Shown: in pieces, positions 1-9,319 of the stretch
How the letters are laid out: every line of letters starts with the position of its first letter
How positions within the stretch are numbered: the stretch's first letter is position 1
Assembly (NCBI RefSeq): GCF_017304635.1
Contig: NZ_JAFKMA010000001.1
Coordinates: 1,178,001 to 1,242,000, forward strand
Length of the DNA stretch: 64,000 nucleotides
From: Sphingomonas sp.
GTDB taxonomy: Bacteria > Pseudomonadota > Alphaproteobacteria > Sphingomonadales > Sphingomonadaceae
Direction: 5' to 3'
Notes under the pieces: generated by a model
Database searches by the model: none
The model's input: the letters and a program-made list of their open reading frames with translations, nothing else
Told to the model about the DNA's origin: nothing
Translations under genes and position numbers: made by a program

Positions 1-915
1 CGCGATGTCGCCGACCTGCGGCGCGACGATGGGCAGGCCCGCCGCCATCCCCTCGACCACCGAGATCGGGAACTGCTCGCTCAGCGACGACAGCGCCATG
101 ATGTCGAACAGCCCGACGAAGCGATGCGGATCGGGCAGGAAGCCGGGCATGACGAGTTGGTCGGTCAGCCCCATCTGGCGCGCCGCGAATTCGATCGCCG
201 CACGTTCCGGCCCCTCGCCGACGATGACCAGCCGGATGCGCGCCGAACAGCCGCCGACCGCGCGGACCAATGCGGGCAGGTTCTTGACCGCACGCAGCCC
301 GGCCAGCGCGCCGACCACGACTTCGCCCGGCTTGCGCTGGAAACCGGGGATCGCCTTCGGGTCGGGCTGTCGCGCGTAGAGCGCGGTCGCGATGCCGTTC
401 GAGATGCGGTGGAGCTTGGGCGGGGTCAGCTTCCACCGTTGCCGCGCGATCTGCTCCAGCGTCAGCGAGGGCACGACGACCGCATCGACCGCACCGAACG
501 CGATCCGGCGATAAAGCGTGCGCCGCGGCTTCAGGCGGGCCGCCTCGTCCACGTTGAAGCCGTCCTCGTGATGGACGATCGGCGGCGCGCCTTTGGCGAA
601 GGCGCGTTTCGCCATCACCGCGTCGATCGCCCCCCAATTGTAGCTGAGCACCAAGTCGAAGCGGCGCATGAACTTCGCGATCGTCTCGAACCGGCCGACC
701 GAGGGGCCACCGGTCAGCGGCGGCGGGTCCTGCGCGATCTCGTATTTGATACCCTTCGCGATCGCATCGCGGGCCGACAAGGCACCGGGCACGCCGGACA
801 CGATCGTGTGCCGCGCCCGGTCGCCGAACGCGTTCATCAACCGGACCGCGCGCGCTTCCTTGCCGCCGAGATCGAACGACGAATGCATGTGCAGAATGTT
901 GATCGGCTGGGGCAT
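1..915 (-). CDS. Family 4 glycosyltransferase, C-terminus cut by the window edge
   Basis: The frame runs without a stop from an ATG at 915 to the first base of the window, giving about 305 residues. It begins MPQPINILHMHSSFDLGGKE, the usual N-terminal Rossmann strand and donor-side glycine loop of GT4 (GT-B) sugar transferases. A late segment reads VIVGEGPERAAIE, and a SEQFPISVVEGMA segment near the edge gives the E-x7-E type nucleotide-sugar site. GT4 enzymes transfer sugars from NDP-sugars to glycans or lipids at the cytoplasmic face. It is the last visible gene of a minus-strand run with the GH130 and SDR genes, which suggests glycan metabolism. Substrate is not readable. Confidence 0.85.
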   Translation of the reverse strand, partial: MPQPINILHMHSSFDLGGKEARAVRLMNAFGDRARHTIVSGVPGALSARDAIAKGIKYEIAQDPPPLTGGPSVGRFETIAKFMRRFDLVLSYNWGAIDAVMAKRAFAKGAPPIVHHEDGFNVDEAARLKPRRTLYRRIAFGAVDAVVVPSLTLEQIARQRWKLTPPKLHRISNGIATALYARQPDPKAIPGFQRKPGEVVVGALAGLRAVKNLPALVRAVGGCSARIRLVIVGEGPERAAIEFAARQMGLTDQLVMPGFLPDPHRFVGLFDIMALSSLSEQFPISVVEGMAAGLPIVAPQVGDIA

Positions 916-947
916 GGATCGGCCCTACCCAGCTTGGCGCGCCGGGA

Positions 948-2069
948 TCAAGTCGCGGCGAAGACGCTCTTGGGCACATGCGTTATCCGGCACGCCAGAT
1001 CGGCCTCGCCGCTCGCCACGACATAATGGTCGCCGGCGTCCGCGATGCCGGTCGTGAACACGACGTTCTTCAGATACATCAGGTCGTCAATCGGCTGCGT
1101 CAAATCGGGTCGCGCTTCGAGCAGCGGGTCGTGGCTGGTGTCGATCACCGTCGACGGATCGTCGCGGTCGAGGATCGACCAATAGGTGCGATAGATGCCG
1201 ACCATCTCCGACGGCTCGACCCCGTGCCACAGCGTCAGCCAGCCGCGGTCGGTCGCGACCGGCGGCGCTCCCCCGCCCATCCGCGCGGTCGCCAGCGTCG
1301 CCGCATGCGGGCGGATGCCGGGCTTGTCATACGGTTTCCAGTGCAGCGCATCGGGCGAAGTCGACAGGTTGATCGACGGCCCCGCGCGCCACTCGCTGCC
1401 CGGCGGATAGGCGAAATAGAGATCGCCGAGCGGCCGCGTCTGCGCCCAGTATTTGTCGCCGATCTGTCCTTCGAAGATCAGCATGTCCTTGTTCTGGTGG
1501 TCGAGCACGATCCCCTTGAGCCGCCAGTCGAGCGCGTCGTCGGAGGTGTAGAGCGTGGTCGAATGCCGCTCCGGGCTGACCGAACAGGTGGTCATGAACC
1601 AGCGCTCGCCGACCTTGCTGATCCGCGCATCCTCGACGCCATAGCATTGGTATGGCGCGGCCGGCGCGATCGCGCGGTCGTAATGGATGTCCGCCACCTT
1701 GCGCCCATCGGCAGTCAGCTCGACCGGCAGCAGCCATGATAGGCTGGTCAGCGCCATCACCCGCCAGCCGCCGGTGCGCATCATGAACTTGCGCGGATCG
1801 GCGGTGTCGACCATCTCGATCGGCCAGGGATCGAGCACATAGCCGCCGTCATGCCAGCGGATCGCGTGGATATGCTGGTCGACGATCGGCTGACGCAGCG
1901 CCTCCGCCACCCGCACCATCAGCAGCAGATTGCCGTTGGGCAACCGCGTCATCCCGGGATTGAACGCGCCCAGGCAATAGGTCTCGGCATCGATCTGTCC
2001 GGCCAGCGGGCCGCGCGACAGATCGACGTCGCGCGGGTCGAACACCAGTTCGTCGAAGGGATAGGTCAT
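948..2069 (-). CDS. GH130-like beta-mannoside phosphorylase/glycosidase-related protein
   Basis: 373 residues with the five-bladed propeller layout of the GH130/PF04041 family. Blade-like repeats are visible: an N-terminal AFNPGMTRLPNGNLLLMVRV segment, then YGVEDARISKVGERWFMTTC, which fits the conserved E-D-x-R site of this family. A later GWLTLWHGVE segment fits the H/G-rich active-site region. Family members cleave beta-mannosides, often by phosphorolysis, in the cytoplasm. The ATG overlaps the stop of the upstream SDR gene by 4 nt, so the two are translationally coupled. Exact substrate and whether it is a phosphorylase or hydrolase cannot be told from sequence. Confidence 0.8.
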   Translation of the reverse strand: MTYPFDELVFDPRDVDLSRGPLAGQIDAETYCLGAFNPGMTRLPNGNLLLMVRVAEALRQPIVDQHIHAIRWHDGGYVLDPWPIEMVDTADPRKFMMRTGGWRVMALTSLSWLLPVELTADGRKVADIHYDRAIAPAAPYQCYGVEDARISKVGERWFMTTCSVSPERHSTTLYTSDDALDWRLKGIVLDHQNKDMLIFEGQIGDKYWAQTRPLGDLYFAYPPGSEWRAGPSINLSTSPDALHWKPYDKPGIRPHAATLATARMGGGAPPVATDRGWLTLWHGVEPSEMVGIYRTYWSILDRDDPSTVIDTSHDPLLEARPDLTQPIDDLMYLKNVVFTTGIADAGDHYVVASGEADLACRITHVPKSVFAAT

Positions 2070-2857
2070 TCCTGATCCTGCTCGCGCGGGGCGATCGTCA
2101 GTTGTTGCACGACCGCGCGACGCGGTTGCGTCAGCACGTAATGGACGCCGACCGCGATGTCCTCGGCGCGGAGCATCGTCTCCTCGCGGATCATCGCGCG
2201 CTGCTTGTCGGCCGGGATGTCGGGATACTGGAAGTCGGCGCCGGTCTTGCCGGGCTCGACCAGCGCGACCTTGATCCCCTGTGGCCCCAATTCCTTGCGC
2301 AACGCCTCCGCGAACCCGGCGATGCCGGCCTTCATCCCGGCATAGACGGTCGAGCCCGCTCCCAGCACGTGCGCGGACATCGATCCGATCAACACGATGT
2401 CGCCGCGATCGCCTATCGCATCGGCGGCGGCGTGGGCGCTCAGCAGATAGGCGGTGAAATCGGTGGCGATGGCATAGCGTAGCGACGCGTCGTCCATGTC
2501 GGTCAGCCCCTCCGCCGGGATCGCGGCGTTGACCACCGCGACGTCGAGACCGCCGAGAAACGCGGTCGCCTTGTCGACGAACACCTTGCTGTTCTTCGGG
2601 TCAGCGAGGTCGAGGTTGATGCCGTCACCCTCCCCCACCTCGCGGATCCGCGCCAGCGCATCCTCCAGATGATCGGCGTCGCGCCCGCAGACGAACACCT
2701 TCGCGCCCTCGCTCGCCAGCAGCACAGCGATCGCTCGCCCGATGCCGGTCGTGCCGCCGGTGATCGCGACTCGCCTGCCCGACAGGCTGGGCATCGCGGT
2801 ATGCGCGTCGGCACGATCGGCGGTGGGGCGGTCGAGGGTGTCGGCTGCGTCGGTCAT
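2066..2857 (-). CDS. Short-chain dehydrogenase/reductase (SDR)
   Basis: 263 residues. A classical SDR cofactor motif is seen in VAITGGTTGIGRAIAVLLAS, followed by VNAAI (the NNAG-type motif), a serine in LIGSMS and the catalytic Y-x3-K in YAGMK. SDRs oxidise or reduce alcohols and ketones, including sugars, with NAD(P). The first 25 residues before the fold are polar and poorly conserved-looking, so a later start (MPSLSGRR) is possible, but AGAGAGGT lies just upstream of the ATG at 2857. It overlaps the GH130 gene by 4 nt and lies 34 nt after the hydrolase gene, so it is likely part of the same operon. Confidence 0.85.
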   Translation of the reverse strand: MTDAADTLDRPTADRADAHTAMPSLSGRRVAITGGTTGIGRAIAVLLASEGAKVFVCGRDADHLEDALARIREVGEGDGINLDLADPKNSKVFVDKATAFLGGLDVAVVNAAIPAEGLTDMDDASLRYAIATDFTAYLLSAHAAADAIGDRGDIVLIGSMSAHVLGAGSTVYAGMKAGIAGFAEALRKELGPQGIKVALVEPGKTGADFQYPDIPADKQRAMIREETMLRAEDIAVGVHYVLTQPRRAVVQQLTIAPREQDQE

Positions 2858-2891
2858 GATACCTCTCTGTTGGATGAGCCAACGAGACGCG

Positions 2892-3776
2892 TCAGGCGAT
2901 GGCGGGTTCCTTCGCCACGCGCTTCAACAGGCGATCGACCGCAGCGATTGCAACGGGTTCGCTCAGGGTCGGGGCGTGGCCGACGCGCGGTACGGTCACC
3001 AGTTCGGCCTGGTCGAGCCGCTCCGCCATCCGCGCGGCGACGCTCGCGCCCAGCACGTCCGACCGCTCGCCGCGCACGATCAGCGTCGGCACGCCCTGCA
3101 ACGCGTCGAGCGCCGGCCACATGTCGGCGCCGGTCTCGTTACCCGGCACGCGGAACGGCTCGGCGATCTTCATGTCGTAATCGAGCACGACGCGCCCGGC
3201 ACTGTTGAGCCGGTACAGCCGCTTGGCCATCGCCAGCCAGTCCTCGATCCCGTAATCGGGATAGACGTCGGCGTTCCCCTCCTGCGCCGCCCGCGCGGCA
3301 TGCATCCAGGTCGGCCAGGTCTGCGGCTTGCCGACATAGGAGCGGATGCGCGACAGCCCCGCCGCCTCGATCTGCGGCCCGACATCGTTGAGCAGCGCCC
3401 CCGCCAGCCGCCCCGGCGCGACGTTGGCGAGCAGCATCGTGACCAGCCCGCCGAGCGAGGTGCCGACCGCGACGAACCGATCGATCCGCAACGTGTCGAG
3501 CAGCGCCAGCACGTCGGCGACGTACGTCATCGGCAAATACGACATCGGATCCTTCGCCGCCGCGCTGCCGCCGCGACCGCGGAAATTGACCGCCAGCACG
3601 TGCCACTCGTCCGACAGTCGCTCGGCCAGTTCGGCGAAATCGCGCGCGTTGCGGGTCAGGCCCGGAAAGCACAGGATCGGCGGCCGGCCATCGTCCGTGC
3701 CGCTGCGCTTCGCATAGTCGCGATAGTGCAGCTTGAGATCGTCGACCTCCCAGTAGCAATTTTCATAGGCTGGCAT
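2892..3776 (-). CDS. Alpha/beta hydrolase
   Basis: 294 residues from the ATG at 3776 (MPAYENCYWEV); longer in-frame starts exist but add only low-complexity residues. The alpha/beta hydrolase fold shows as ILCFPGLTRNARDF (oxyanion strand), a nucleophile elbow GTSLGGL, an acid-bearing LIVRGERSDVL strand and a final catalytic histidine in VPRVGHAP. These are esterases, lactonases or C-C hydrolases; substrate is unknown. It starts the minus-strand run towards SDR and GH130 and is divergent from selO, with about 47 nt between the two starts. Confidence 0.85.
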   Translation of the reverse strand: MPAYENCYWEVDDLKLHYRDYAKRSGTDDGRPPILCFPGLTRNARDFAELAERLSDEWHVLAVNFRGRGGSAAAKDPMSYLPMTYVADVLALLDTLRIDRFVAVGTSLGGLVTMLLANVAPGRLAGALLNDVGPQIEAAGLSRIRSYVGKPQTWPTWMHAARAAQEGNADVYPDYGIEDWLAMAKRLYRLNSAGRVVLDYDMKIAEPFRVPGNETGADMWPALDALQGVPTLIVRGERSDVLGASVAARMAERLDQAELVTVPRVGHAPTLSEPVAIAAVDRLLKRVAKEPAIA

Positions 3777-3823
3777 GGTCGTCTCTGGTTGCGTCCTCGG
3801 CCCGGGCGCACCCATATCGCCGC

Positions 3824-5188
3824 ATGTCCGCTCGCCCGCAAGCATATCGCCCCGAAACCGCGATCCTCGACCTGGGCGATGCGTTCTACGATCCGGTCGC
3901 GGCGGCCGATTTTCCGCAAACGATCCTGCGCTTCCGCAACGATCGCGCGGCGGCGGAGGTCGGGCTCGACGGCTTGAGCGATGCCGAATGGATCGCGCAT
4001 TTCGGGCGGTTCGCGCCGCTCGACGGGTCGCTGCCGCGGCCGCTGGCGCTGCGCTATCACGGGCATCAGTTCCGCGTGTACAATCCCGACATCGGCGACG
4101 GGCGCGGGTTCCTGTTCGCGCAGTTGCGCGATCGGGCCGGGCGACTGATGGACCTGGGGTCCAAGGGATCGGGAAAGACGCCGTACAGCCGCTTCGGCGA
4201 CGGTCGGCTGACGCTGAAGGGCGGCGTGCGCGAGATCCTGGCGACCGAGATGCTGGAGGCGCTGGGCGTGCCGACCTCGCGCACCTTCTCGCTGATCGAG
4301 ACCGGCGAGGCGCTTGAGCGCGGCGACGAACCCTCGCCGACGCGCTCGGCGGTGCTGGTGCGGCTGAGCCACGGCCATATCCGGATCGGCACGTTCCAGC
4401 GGCTCGCCTATCTGCGCGACAATGCCGGGCTGGCGGCGCTCACGGCCTATGTGCTGCGCCATTATTACGGCGAGGAAGCGGGCGACGACGCGGCCGTTCG
4501 CCTGCTCGACCATGTCGTCGATCGCACCGCGACGCTCGCCGCGCGCTACATGGCGGCGGGATTCGTCCATGGCGTGCTCAATTCCGACAACATCAACGTC
4601 ACCGGGGAAAGCTTCGATTACGGCCCGTGGCGATTCGTCCCGAATTGGGACCCGGGCTTCACCGCGGCCTATTTCGACCACGCCGGGCTCTACGCCTTCG
4701 GTCGCCAGCCGGAAGCGATCCATTGGGACGCGATGCAACTGGCGGTGTCGCTCCGCCCGATCGCCGAGGCCGAACCGATGATCGCAATGCTCGACACGTT
4801 CGGCGAGCGCTACCAGCGCGCGGTCGGCGAGGCGCCGGTGTGGCGGCTGGGACTGATCCCGCGCGACCCCGCCGAGAATCGCGCACTGGTGCAGGCGATC
4901 GAGGGCCCGCTCCGCGCGACGGCGACTCCGATCGACCGCTTCTTCTTCGACGCGTTCGGCGGCGATCTGCCCGCCGGCTATGGTGCCGAGTGGGATACGG
5001 CCCGCGCAGCCCTCGCGCCGTACCGACCGCGCAAGGATCGCTCGCATCCCTATTGGTCTGACGCACCCTGTTCGATGCTGATCGACGAGGTCGAGGCGAT
5101 CTGGGCGGCGATCGACCGTCACGACGATTGGGCGCCGCTCTACGCCAAGATCGCCGCGATCCGCGAAATGGGCGACGCCCTGCGCTAA
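3824..5188 (+). CDS. selO: Protein adenylyltransferase SelO (YdiU, UPF0061)
   Basis: 454 residues. SelO is a pseudokinase-fold enzyme that transfers AMP from ATP to protein hydroxyls during oxidative stress. Visible hallmarks are LRYHGHQFRVYNP near residue 77, the glycine-rich GSKGSGKTPYSR around 112-123 with the ATP-binding lysine, the long KGGVREILATE helix, and the catalytic segment VHGVLNSDNIN with DYGP around 249-268. The family is usually near 480 residues; this one is a little shorter and lacks the C-terminal cysteine pair seen in the E. coli protein. It is divergent from the hydrolase gene and 42 nt before astD. Confidence 0.93.
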   Translation: MSARPQAYRPETAILDLGDAFYDPVAAADFPQTILRFRNDRAAAEVGLDGLSDAEWIAHFGRFAPLDGSLPRPLALRYHGHQFRVYNPDIGDGRGFLFAQLRDRAGRLMDLGSKGSGKTPYSRFGDGRLTLKGGVREILATEMLEALGVPTSRTFSLIETGEALERGDEPSPTRSAVLVRLSHGHIRIGTFQRLAYLRDNAGLAALTAYVLRHYYGEEAGDDAAVRLLDHVVDRTATLAARYMAAGFVHGVLNSDNINVTGESFDYGPWRFVPNWDPGFTAAYFDHAGLYAFGRQPEAIHWDAMQLAVSLRPIAEAEPMIAMLDTFGERYQRAVGEAPVWRLGLIPRDPAENRALVQAIEGPLRATATPIDRFFFDAFGGDLPAGYGAEWDTARAALAPYRPRKDRSHPYWSDAPCSMLIDEVEAIWAAIDRHDDWAPLYAKIAAIREMGDALR

Positions 5189-5230
5189 GGCGTGGCGCTC
5201 GCGCGAAAAATCGGTCAGACAGGCGATCGC

Positions 5231-6643
5231 ATGCCCGACACGATCATTTCCCACGAACCCGCGACCGGTGCCGAACTGTGGCGGGGAGCGATCGGCGATG
5301 TCGAGACCGAGGTCGCCACCGCGCGCGCCAGCTGGGCCGACTGGGCCGCCAAGCCCGTCACCTTCCGCATCGAGACGCTGCGCCGCTACGCCAATGTCGT
5401 CCGTGCCAACGCCGACACGCTGGCCGACACGATCGCGCGCGAGACCGGCAAGCCGTTGTGGGAAGCGAAGACCGAGGTCGAATCGGTCGTCGCCAAAGTC
5501 GATATCTCGGTCAGCGCCTATTCGGAGCGGACCAGCCAGCGCCGGCTCGATTCGCCGATGGGCAGCCGCATGGCGCTGCGCCACAAGCCACACGGCGTGC
5601 TCGCGGTGCTCGGGCCGTACAATTTCCCGGCGCACCTGCCCAACGGCCACATCGTTCCCGCGCTGATCGCGGGTAACGCCGTGGTGTTCAAGCCGTCGGA
5701 GAAGACCCCGGCGTCGGGCGCGATGCTGGTCGGCTTCCTGCGCGAGGCCGGCGTGCCCGAGGGGTGCGTGCGGCTGCTGATCGGCGGCCCCGACGAGGGC
5801 AAGGCGCTGGCGGCGCATGACGGGATCGACGGGCTGCTCTTCACCGGCTCGGCCCCGACCGGCATCGCGCTCAACCGCCAGTTCGCGACGCGGCCCGAAA
5901 AGATTCTGGCGCTGGAGATGGGCGGCAACAACCCGATCGTGGTGTGGGACACGCCCGACCTGCAACAGGCCGCGGTGCTGGTGGTGCAATCGGCCTTCAC
6001 CTCGGCTGGTCAGCGCTGCACCGCCGGCCGCCGGCTGATCGTCGACGAGAAGCTGGCCGACGCGCTGATCGGCGAGATCGAGCGGATCGTCGATCGCATC
6101 ATCGTGGGCGCCCCGCACGACGAGCCGGCGCCGTTCATGGGGCCGGTGATCGACAACCACACCGCCGACATGTTGGGCGAGAGCTTCCTCGAACTGATGC
6201 TGCGCGGAGCCAAACCGATCCGGCACTTGCAGCGGCCCGATCCCGATCGCCCGTTCCTGCGCCCCGGCATCCTCGACGTGACGATGCTCGACGAGCGGCC
6301 CGACATCGAATTGTTCGGCCCGATCCTGCAAGTCGTCCGCTGCGACCATTTCGACGCCGCGATCGCGGAGGCGAACAACACCCGCTATGGCCTGTCGGCG
6401 AGCCTCGTCAGCCAGGAACCGGACCTCTATAACCGCTTCTGGGCGAACATCCGCGCCGGCATCGTCAACTGGAACAAGCCGACCAACGGCGCCAGTTCCT
6501 CCGCTCCGTTCGGTGGGGTCGGCTGGTCGGGCAACCACCGCCCGAGCGCCTATTACGCGGCGGATTATTGCGCGTACCCGGTCGTGTCGAACGAAGCCGA
6601 CGCCGCGCGTGCCGCGATCGGGGTGGGATTGCGGGATATCTAG
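5231..6643 (+). CDS. astD: Succinylglutamate-semialdehyde dehydrogenase AstD
   Basis: 470 residues from ATG 5231 (MPDTIISHEPATG); an upstream GTG-type start would add 13 unlikely residues. It belongs to the aldehyde dehydrogenase family, with the catalytic cysteine in SAGQRCTAGRRL and the glutamate in LEMGGNNPIVV. Those two strings, with PYNFPAHLPNGHIVPALIAGN, are typical of AstD rather than of general ALDHs. AstD oxidises N-succinylglutamate semialdehyde to succinylglutamate in the arginine succinyltransferase pathway. No other ast gene is visible nearby. Confidence 0.88.
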   Translation: MPDTIISHEPATGAELWRGAIGDVETEVATARASWADWAAKPVTFRIETLRRYANVVRANADTLADTIARETGKPLWEAKTEVESVVAKVDISVSAYSERTSQRRLDSPMGSRMALRHKPHGVLAVLGPYNFPAHLPNGHIVPALIAGNAVVFKPSEKTPASGAMLVGFLREAGVPEGCVRLLIGGPDEGKALAAHDGIDGLLFTGSAPTGIALNRQFATRPEKILALEMGGNNPIVVWDTPDLQQAAVLVVQSAFTSAGQRCTAGRRLIVDEKLADALIGEIERIVDRIIVGAPHDEPAPFMGPVIDNHTADMLGESFLELMLRGAKPIRHLQRPDPDRPFLRPGILDVTMLDERPDIELFGPILQVVRCDHFDAAIAEANNTRYGLSASLVSQEPDLYNRFWANIRAGIVNWNKPTNGASSSAPFGGVGWSGNHRPSAYYAADYCAYPVVSNEADAARAAIGVGLRDI

Positions 6644-6674
6644 CTTGAGGGGCGATTTAAACCTCGGCCCCGTC

Positions 6675-6793
6675 GACGCCGCCTGCGGCGTCACTCAGGA
6701 CAGGCTCGTGCCGGGATTCACGGGCCGCGCGTCCAGCGCAAGAACATCGACGCTCCGCTGGCGGCTTGGTGGATGCCGGGACAAGCCCGGCAT
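6675..6793. repeat. Intergenic palindromes between astD and dnaB (REP-like)
   Basis: Two perfect hairpins sit between convergent genes. One is GACGCCGC-CT-GCGGCGTC (6675-6692). The other is ATGCCGGG-ACAAG-CCCGGCAT (6773-6793). The second type, ending in GGCATGAC, is a common extragenic palindrome in sphingomonad-like genomes. They could also serve as a bidirectional terminator for astD and dnaB. Confidence 0.6.
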
Positions 6794-6801
6794 GACGACG
6801 A

Positions 6802-8313
6802 CTACTCGTAATTCGACGGCCCGAACCCATCGCCCGCGTAATCGCTGAACCGCGTGATCTCCGGCTCGAACTTCAGCGTCACCTTGCCAGTCGAGCCGTG
6901 GCGCTGCTTGGCGACGATCAGCTCCGCGAGGCCGTACACGCGCTCCATGTCCATCTGCCACTTGGCATGGTCCTCGAAGACCTTGCTGTCGTCACCCTCG
7001 ACCGGTCGCTTTGGCTCCTTGGCCGCGACGTAATAATCCTCGCGATAGACGAACAGCACGACGTCGGCGTCTTGCTCGATCGAGCCCGATTCGCGCAGGT
7101 CCGACAGCTGCGGGCGCTTGTCCTCGCGGCTTTCGACCTGGCGGCTGAGCTGCGACAGCGCCAGCACCGGGACGTTCAAGTCCTTCGCCAGCGTCTTCAG
7201 CCCACGGCTGATCTCGGAGATTTCCTGCACACGGTTGTCGCTCGCGCGGTTGCCGCTGCCCTGGAGCAGCTGGAGGTAATCGACCACCACCATGCCGATA
7301 CCGTGTTCGCCGTGCCGCCGCTGCAACCGCCGCATCCGGGTGTGCAGCTGGCCGATCGTCAGGCCGGCGGTGTCGTCGATCACGAACGGCAGGTTCTGGA
7401 GCTCGCCGGCAGTCACCACCAGCCGGTCCATCTCCGACTGGCTGATCTTGCCCATGCGCAGGTCCTGGCTCGAAATCCGCGCCTGTTCCGCCAGCACGCG
7501 AGTCGCGAGCTGGTCGGCCGACATTTCGAGACTGAAAAACGCGACCTTGGCGCCGATCCGCTGCTTCGGGTCGATCCCGTCCATCTCGTCCTGCATGAAC
7601 CGCTGTGCCGCGTTGAACGCGATGTTGGTCGCGAGGCTGGTCTTGCCCATGCCCGGACGCCCGGCGAGGATGATGAGGTCGGAGCGGTGGAACCCGCCCA
7701 TCTTGGCGTTGACCGACGACAGGCCGGTGGTGACGCCCGACACGCCGCCGCCCGAATTGAGCGCGCGGTCGGCCATCGCGATCGCGGCGGTGGTCGCCTG
7801 GGCGAAGGTCTTGACCGACGATTCGGCGCCGCCGTCGGCCGCGACCTTGAACAATTCCTCCTCGGCCGCCTCGATCTGCGCGCGCGGATTGACCTCCTTG
7901 GAGGTGTCCATCGCCTTGTCGACCAGGTCGCGCCCGACCTCGATCAGCGTGCGGAGCATCGCCAGGTCGTAGATCTGCTGCGCGAACTGGCGCGCGCCGA
8001 TCAGGCCGGCGCCCGACCCGGTCAGCCGCGCGAGATAGCCCGGCCCGCCGAGCTCCTTCATCGCCGGATCGGCCTCGAACATCGGGCGCAGCGTGACCGG
8101 AGTCGCGGTCATCTCGTGCTCGCGCAGCGACTTGATCGCCTTGAAGATGCGGCCGTGCAGCGGCTCGAAGAAATGGTCGGGAACCAGCTTGTCGATCTCG
8201 TCGGCGATGCGATTGTCGATCATCATCGCGCCGAGCAACGCCGCCTCCGCCTCCACGTTCTGCGGCAGGGTCGGCGTGTCTGTCGGGGGTACGGATTGAA
8301 TCGCGGTCGCCAT
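6802..8313 (-). CDS. dnaB: Replicative DNA helicase DnaB
   Basis: 503 residues, the normal length. The N-terminal primase-interacting domain starts LPQNVEAEAALLGAMM. The RecA-like domain has Walker A in LAGRPGMGKTSLATN, Walker B in GMVVVDYLQLL, and the typical ALSQLSRQVESREDKRP and DLRESGSIEQDADVVLF segments. It unwinds DNA 5' to 3' as a hexamer at the fork and recruits primase. It is divergent from the UPF0262 gene, with starts 50 nt apart, and convergent with astD. Confidence 0.97.
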   Translation of the reverse strand: MATAIQSVPPTDTPTLPQNVEAEAALLGAMMIDNRIADEIDKLVPDHFFEPLHGRIFKAIKSLREHEMTATPVTLRPMFEADPAMKELGGPGYLARLTGSGAGLIGARQFAQQIYDLAMLRTLIEVGRDLVDKAMDTSKEVNPRAQIEAAEEELFKVAADGGAESSVKTFAQATTAAIAMADRALNSGGGVSGVTTGLSSVNAKMGGFHRSDLIILAGRPGMGKTSLATNIAFNAAQRFMQDEMDGIDPKQRIGAKVAFFSLEMSADQLATRVLAEQARISSQDLRMGKISQSEMDRLVVTAGELQNLPFVIDDTAGLTIGQLHTRMRRLQRRHGEHGIGMVVVDYLQLLQGSGNRASDNRVQEISEISRGLKTLAKDLNVPVLALSQLSRQVESREDKRPQLSDLRESGSIEQDADVVLFVYREDYYVAAKEPKRPVEGDDSKVFEDHAKWQMDMERVYGLAELIVAKQRHGSTGKVTLKFEPEITRFSDYAGDGFGPSNYE

Positions 8314-8363
8314 GCTTGCGCTTCTACGCCCCTCCCCGATCCGCTCAACTGTGGATAATCCAA

Positions 8364-8870
8364 ATGGATGGGGATAAGCGCCGGATCGTGGCCGACCAGC
8401 GCATCAAGGGGATCACGCTCGACGAGCGGACGATCATGTGGCGCAACGCCGATGTCGAGCAGGAACGCCGCATCGCGATCTACGACCTGATCGAGGACAA
8501 TTCGTTCGCGCCGGCGCGCGACTATCCGGACGGCTATGCCGGGCCGTATTTGCTGAACCTGGCGGTCGAGGAAGGGCGGCTGGTGCTGGCGTTGTCGCGC
8601 GAGGACGGGACCGCGCTGGAGACGTTCATCCTGTCGCTCGGCACGCTGCGGCGCCCGATCCGCGACTATTTCGCGATCTGCGACAGTTATTACGACGCGA
8701 TCCGCACCGCGACGCCCGACCGGATCGAGACCGTCGACATGGCCCGGCGCGGTATCCACAACCAGGCGGCCGAACTGCTGATGACGCGGCTGGAGGGCAA
8801 GATCGCGGTCGATTTCGACACGGCGCGGCGGCTGTTCACGTTGATCTGCGTGCTGCACATTCGGGGATGA
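8364..8870 (+). CDS. UPF0262 family protein
   Basis: 168 residues from ATG 8364. It shows the alphaproteobacterial UPF0262 pattern: NADVEQERRIAIYDLIEDNS, then a central LSLGTLRRPIRDYFAICDSYY and a C-terminal MARRGIHNQAAELL and IAVDFDTARRLFTLICVL. Function of the family is unknown. Its TGA overlaps the cdd ATG (ATGA), so the two genes are translationally coupled. Confidence 0.9.
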   Translation: MDGDKRRIVADQRIKGITLDERTIMWRNADVEQERRIAIYDLIEDNSFAPARDYPDGYAGPYLLNLAVEEGRLVLALSREDGTALETFILSLGTLRRPIRDYFAICDSYYDAIRTATPDRIETVDMARRGIHNQAAELLMTRLEGKIAVDFDTARRLFTLICVLHIRG

Positions 8871-9319
8871 CGATGACGGATGACACGAGCCCGACCGGGC
8901 GACTGATCGTGGCGGCACGGGCGGCAGCGGCGAACGCCTGGGCACCCTATTCGCGCTTCTCGGTCGGGGCGGCGCTGCTGATGCGCGACGGCTCGCTGGT
9001 GACCGGCGCGAACGTCGAGAATGCCAGCTACGGCCTGTCGCTCTGCGCCGAGACGGTCGCGGTCGCCAGCGCCGCCGCCGCGGGGCGGATACGCGAGGTG
9101 GTCGCGGTCGGCATCGTCGGCGGAATGACGGGCAAGGATGCGATCGAGCCGGTACTGCCATGCGGGCGCTGCCGCCAGGTGCTCAACGAAGCCGCCCAGG
9201 CCGGCGGTCGCGACCTCACGGTCTATTGCTCGGGCCTGACCGGCGGTCCGATCGTCGAGCATCGGCTCAGCGACCTCCTCCCCCACGCCTTCGGCCCGGC
9301 CAGCCTGGGCATACTGTAG
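8867..9319 (+). CDS. cdd: Cytidine deaminase
   Basis: 150 residues. A zinc-dependent nucleoside deaminase that converts cytidine and deoxycytidine to uridine forms in pyrimidine salvage. The zinc site shows as CAETVAVASA (Cys plus catalytic Glu) and PCGRCRQVLNE (two Cys). The N-terminal YSRFSVGAAL and NVENASYGLSLCAE are also family signatures. It overlaps the UPF0262 stop by 4 nt and the next gene's GTG by 1 nt, so it is in a compact operon. Confidence 0.95.
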   Translation: MTMTDDTSPTGRLIVAARAAAANAWAPYSRFSVGAALLMRDGSLVTGANVENASYGLSLCAETVAVASAAAAGRIREVVAVGIVGGMTGKDAIEPVLPCGRCRQVLNEAAQAGGRDLTVYCSGLTGGPIVEHRLSDLLPHAFGPASLGIL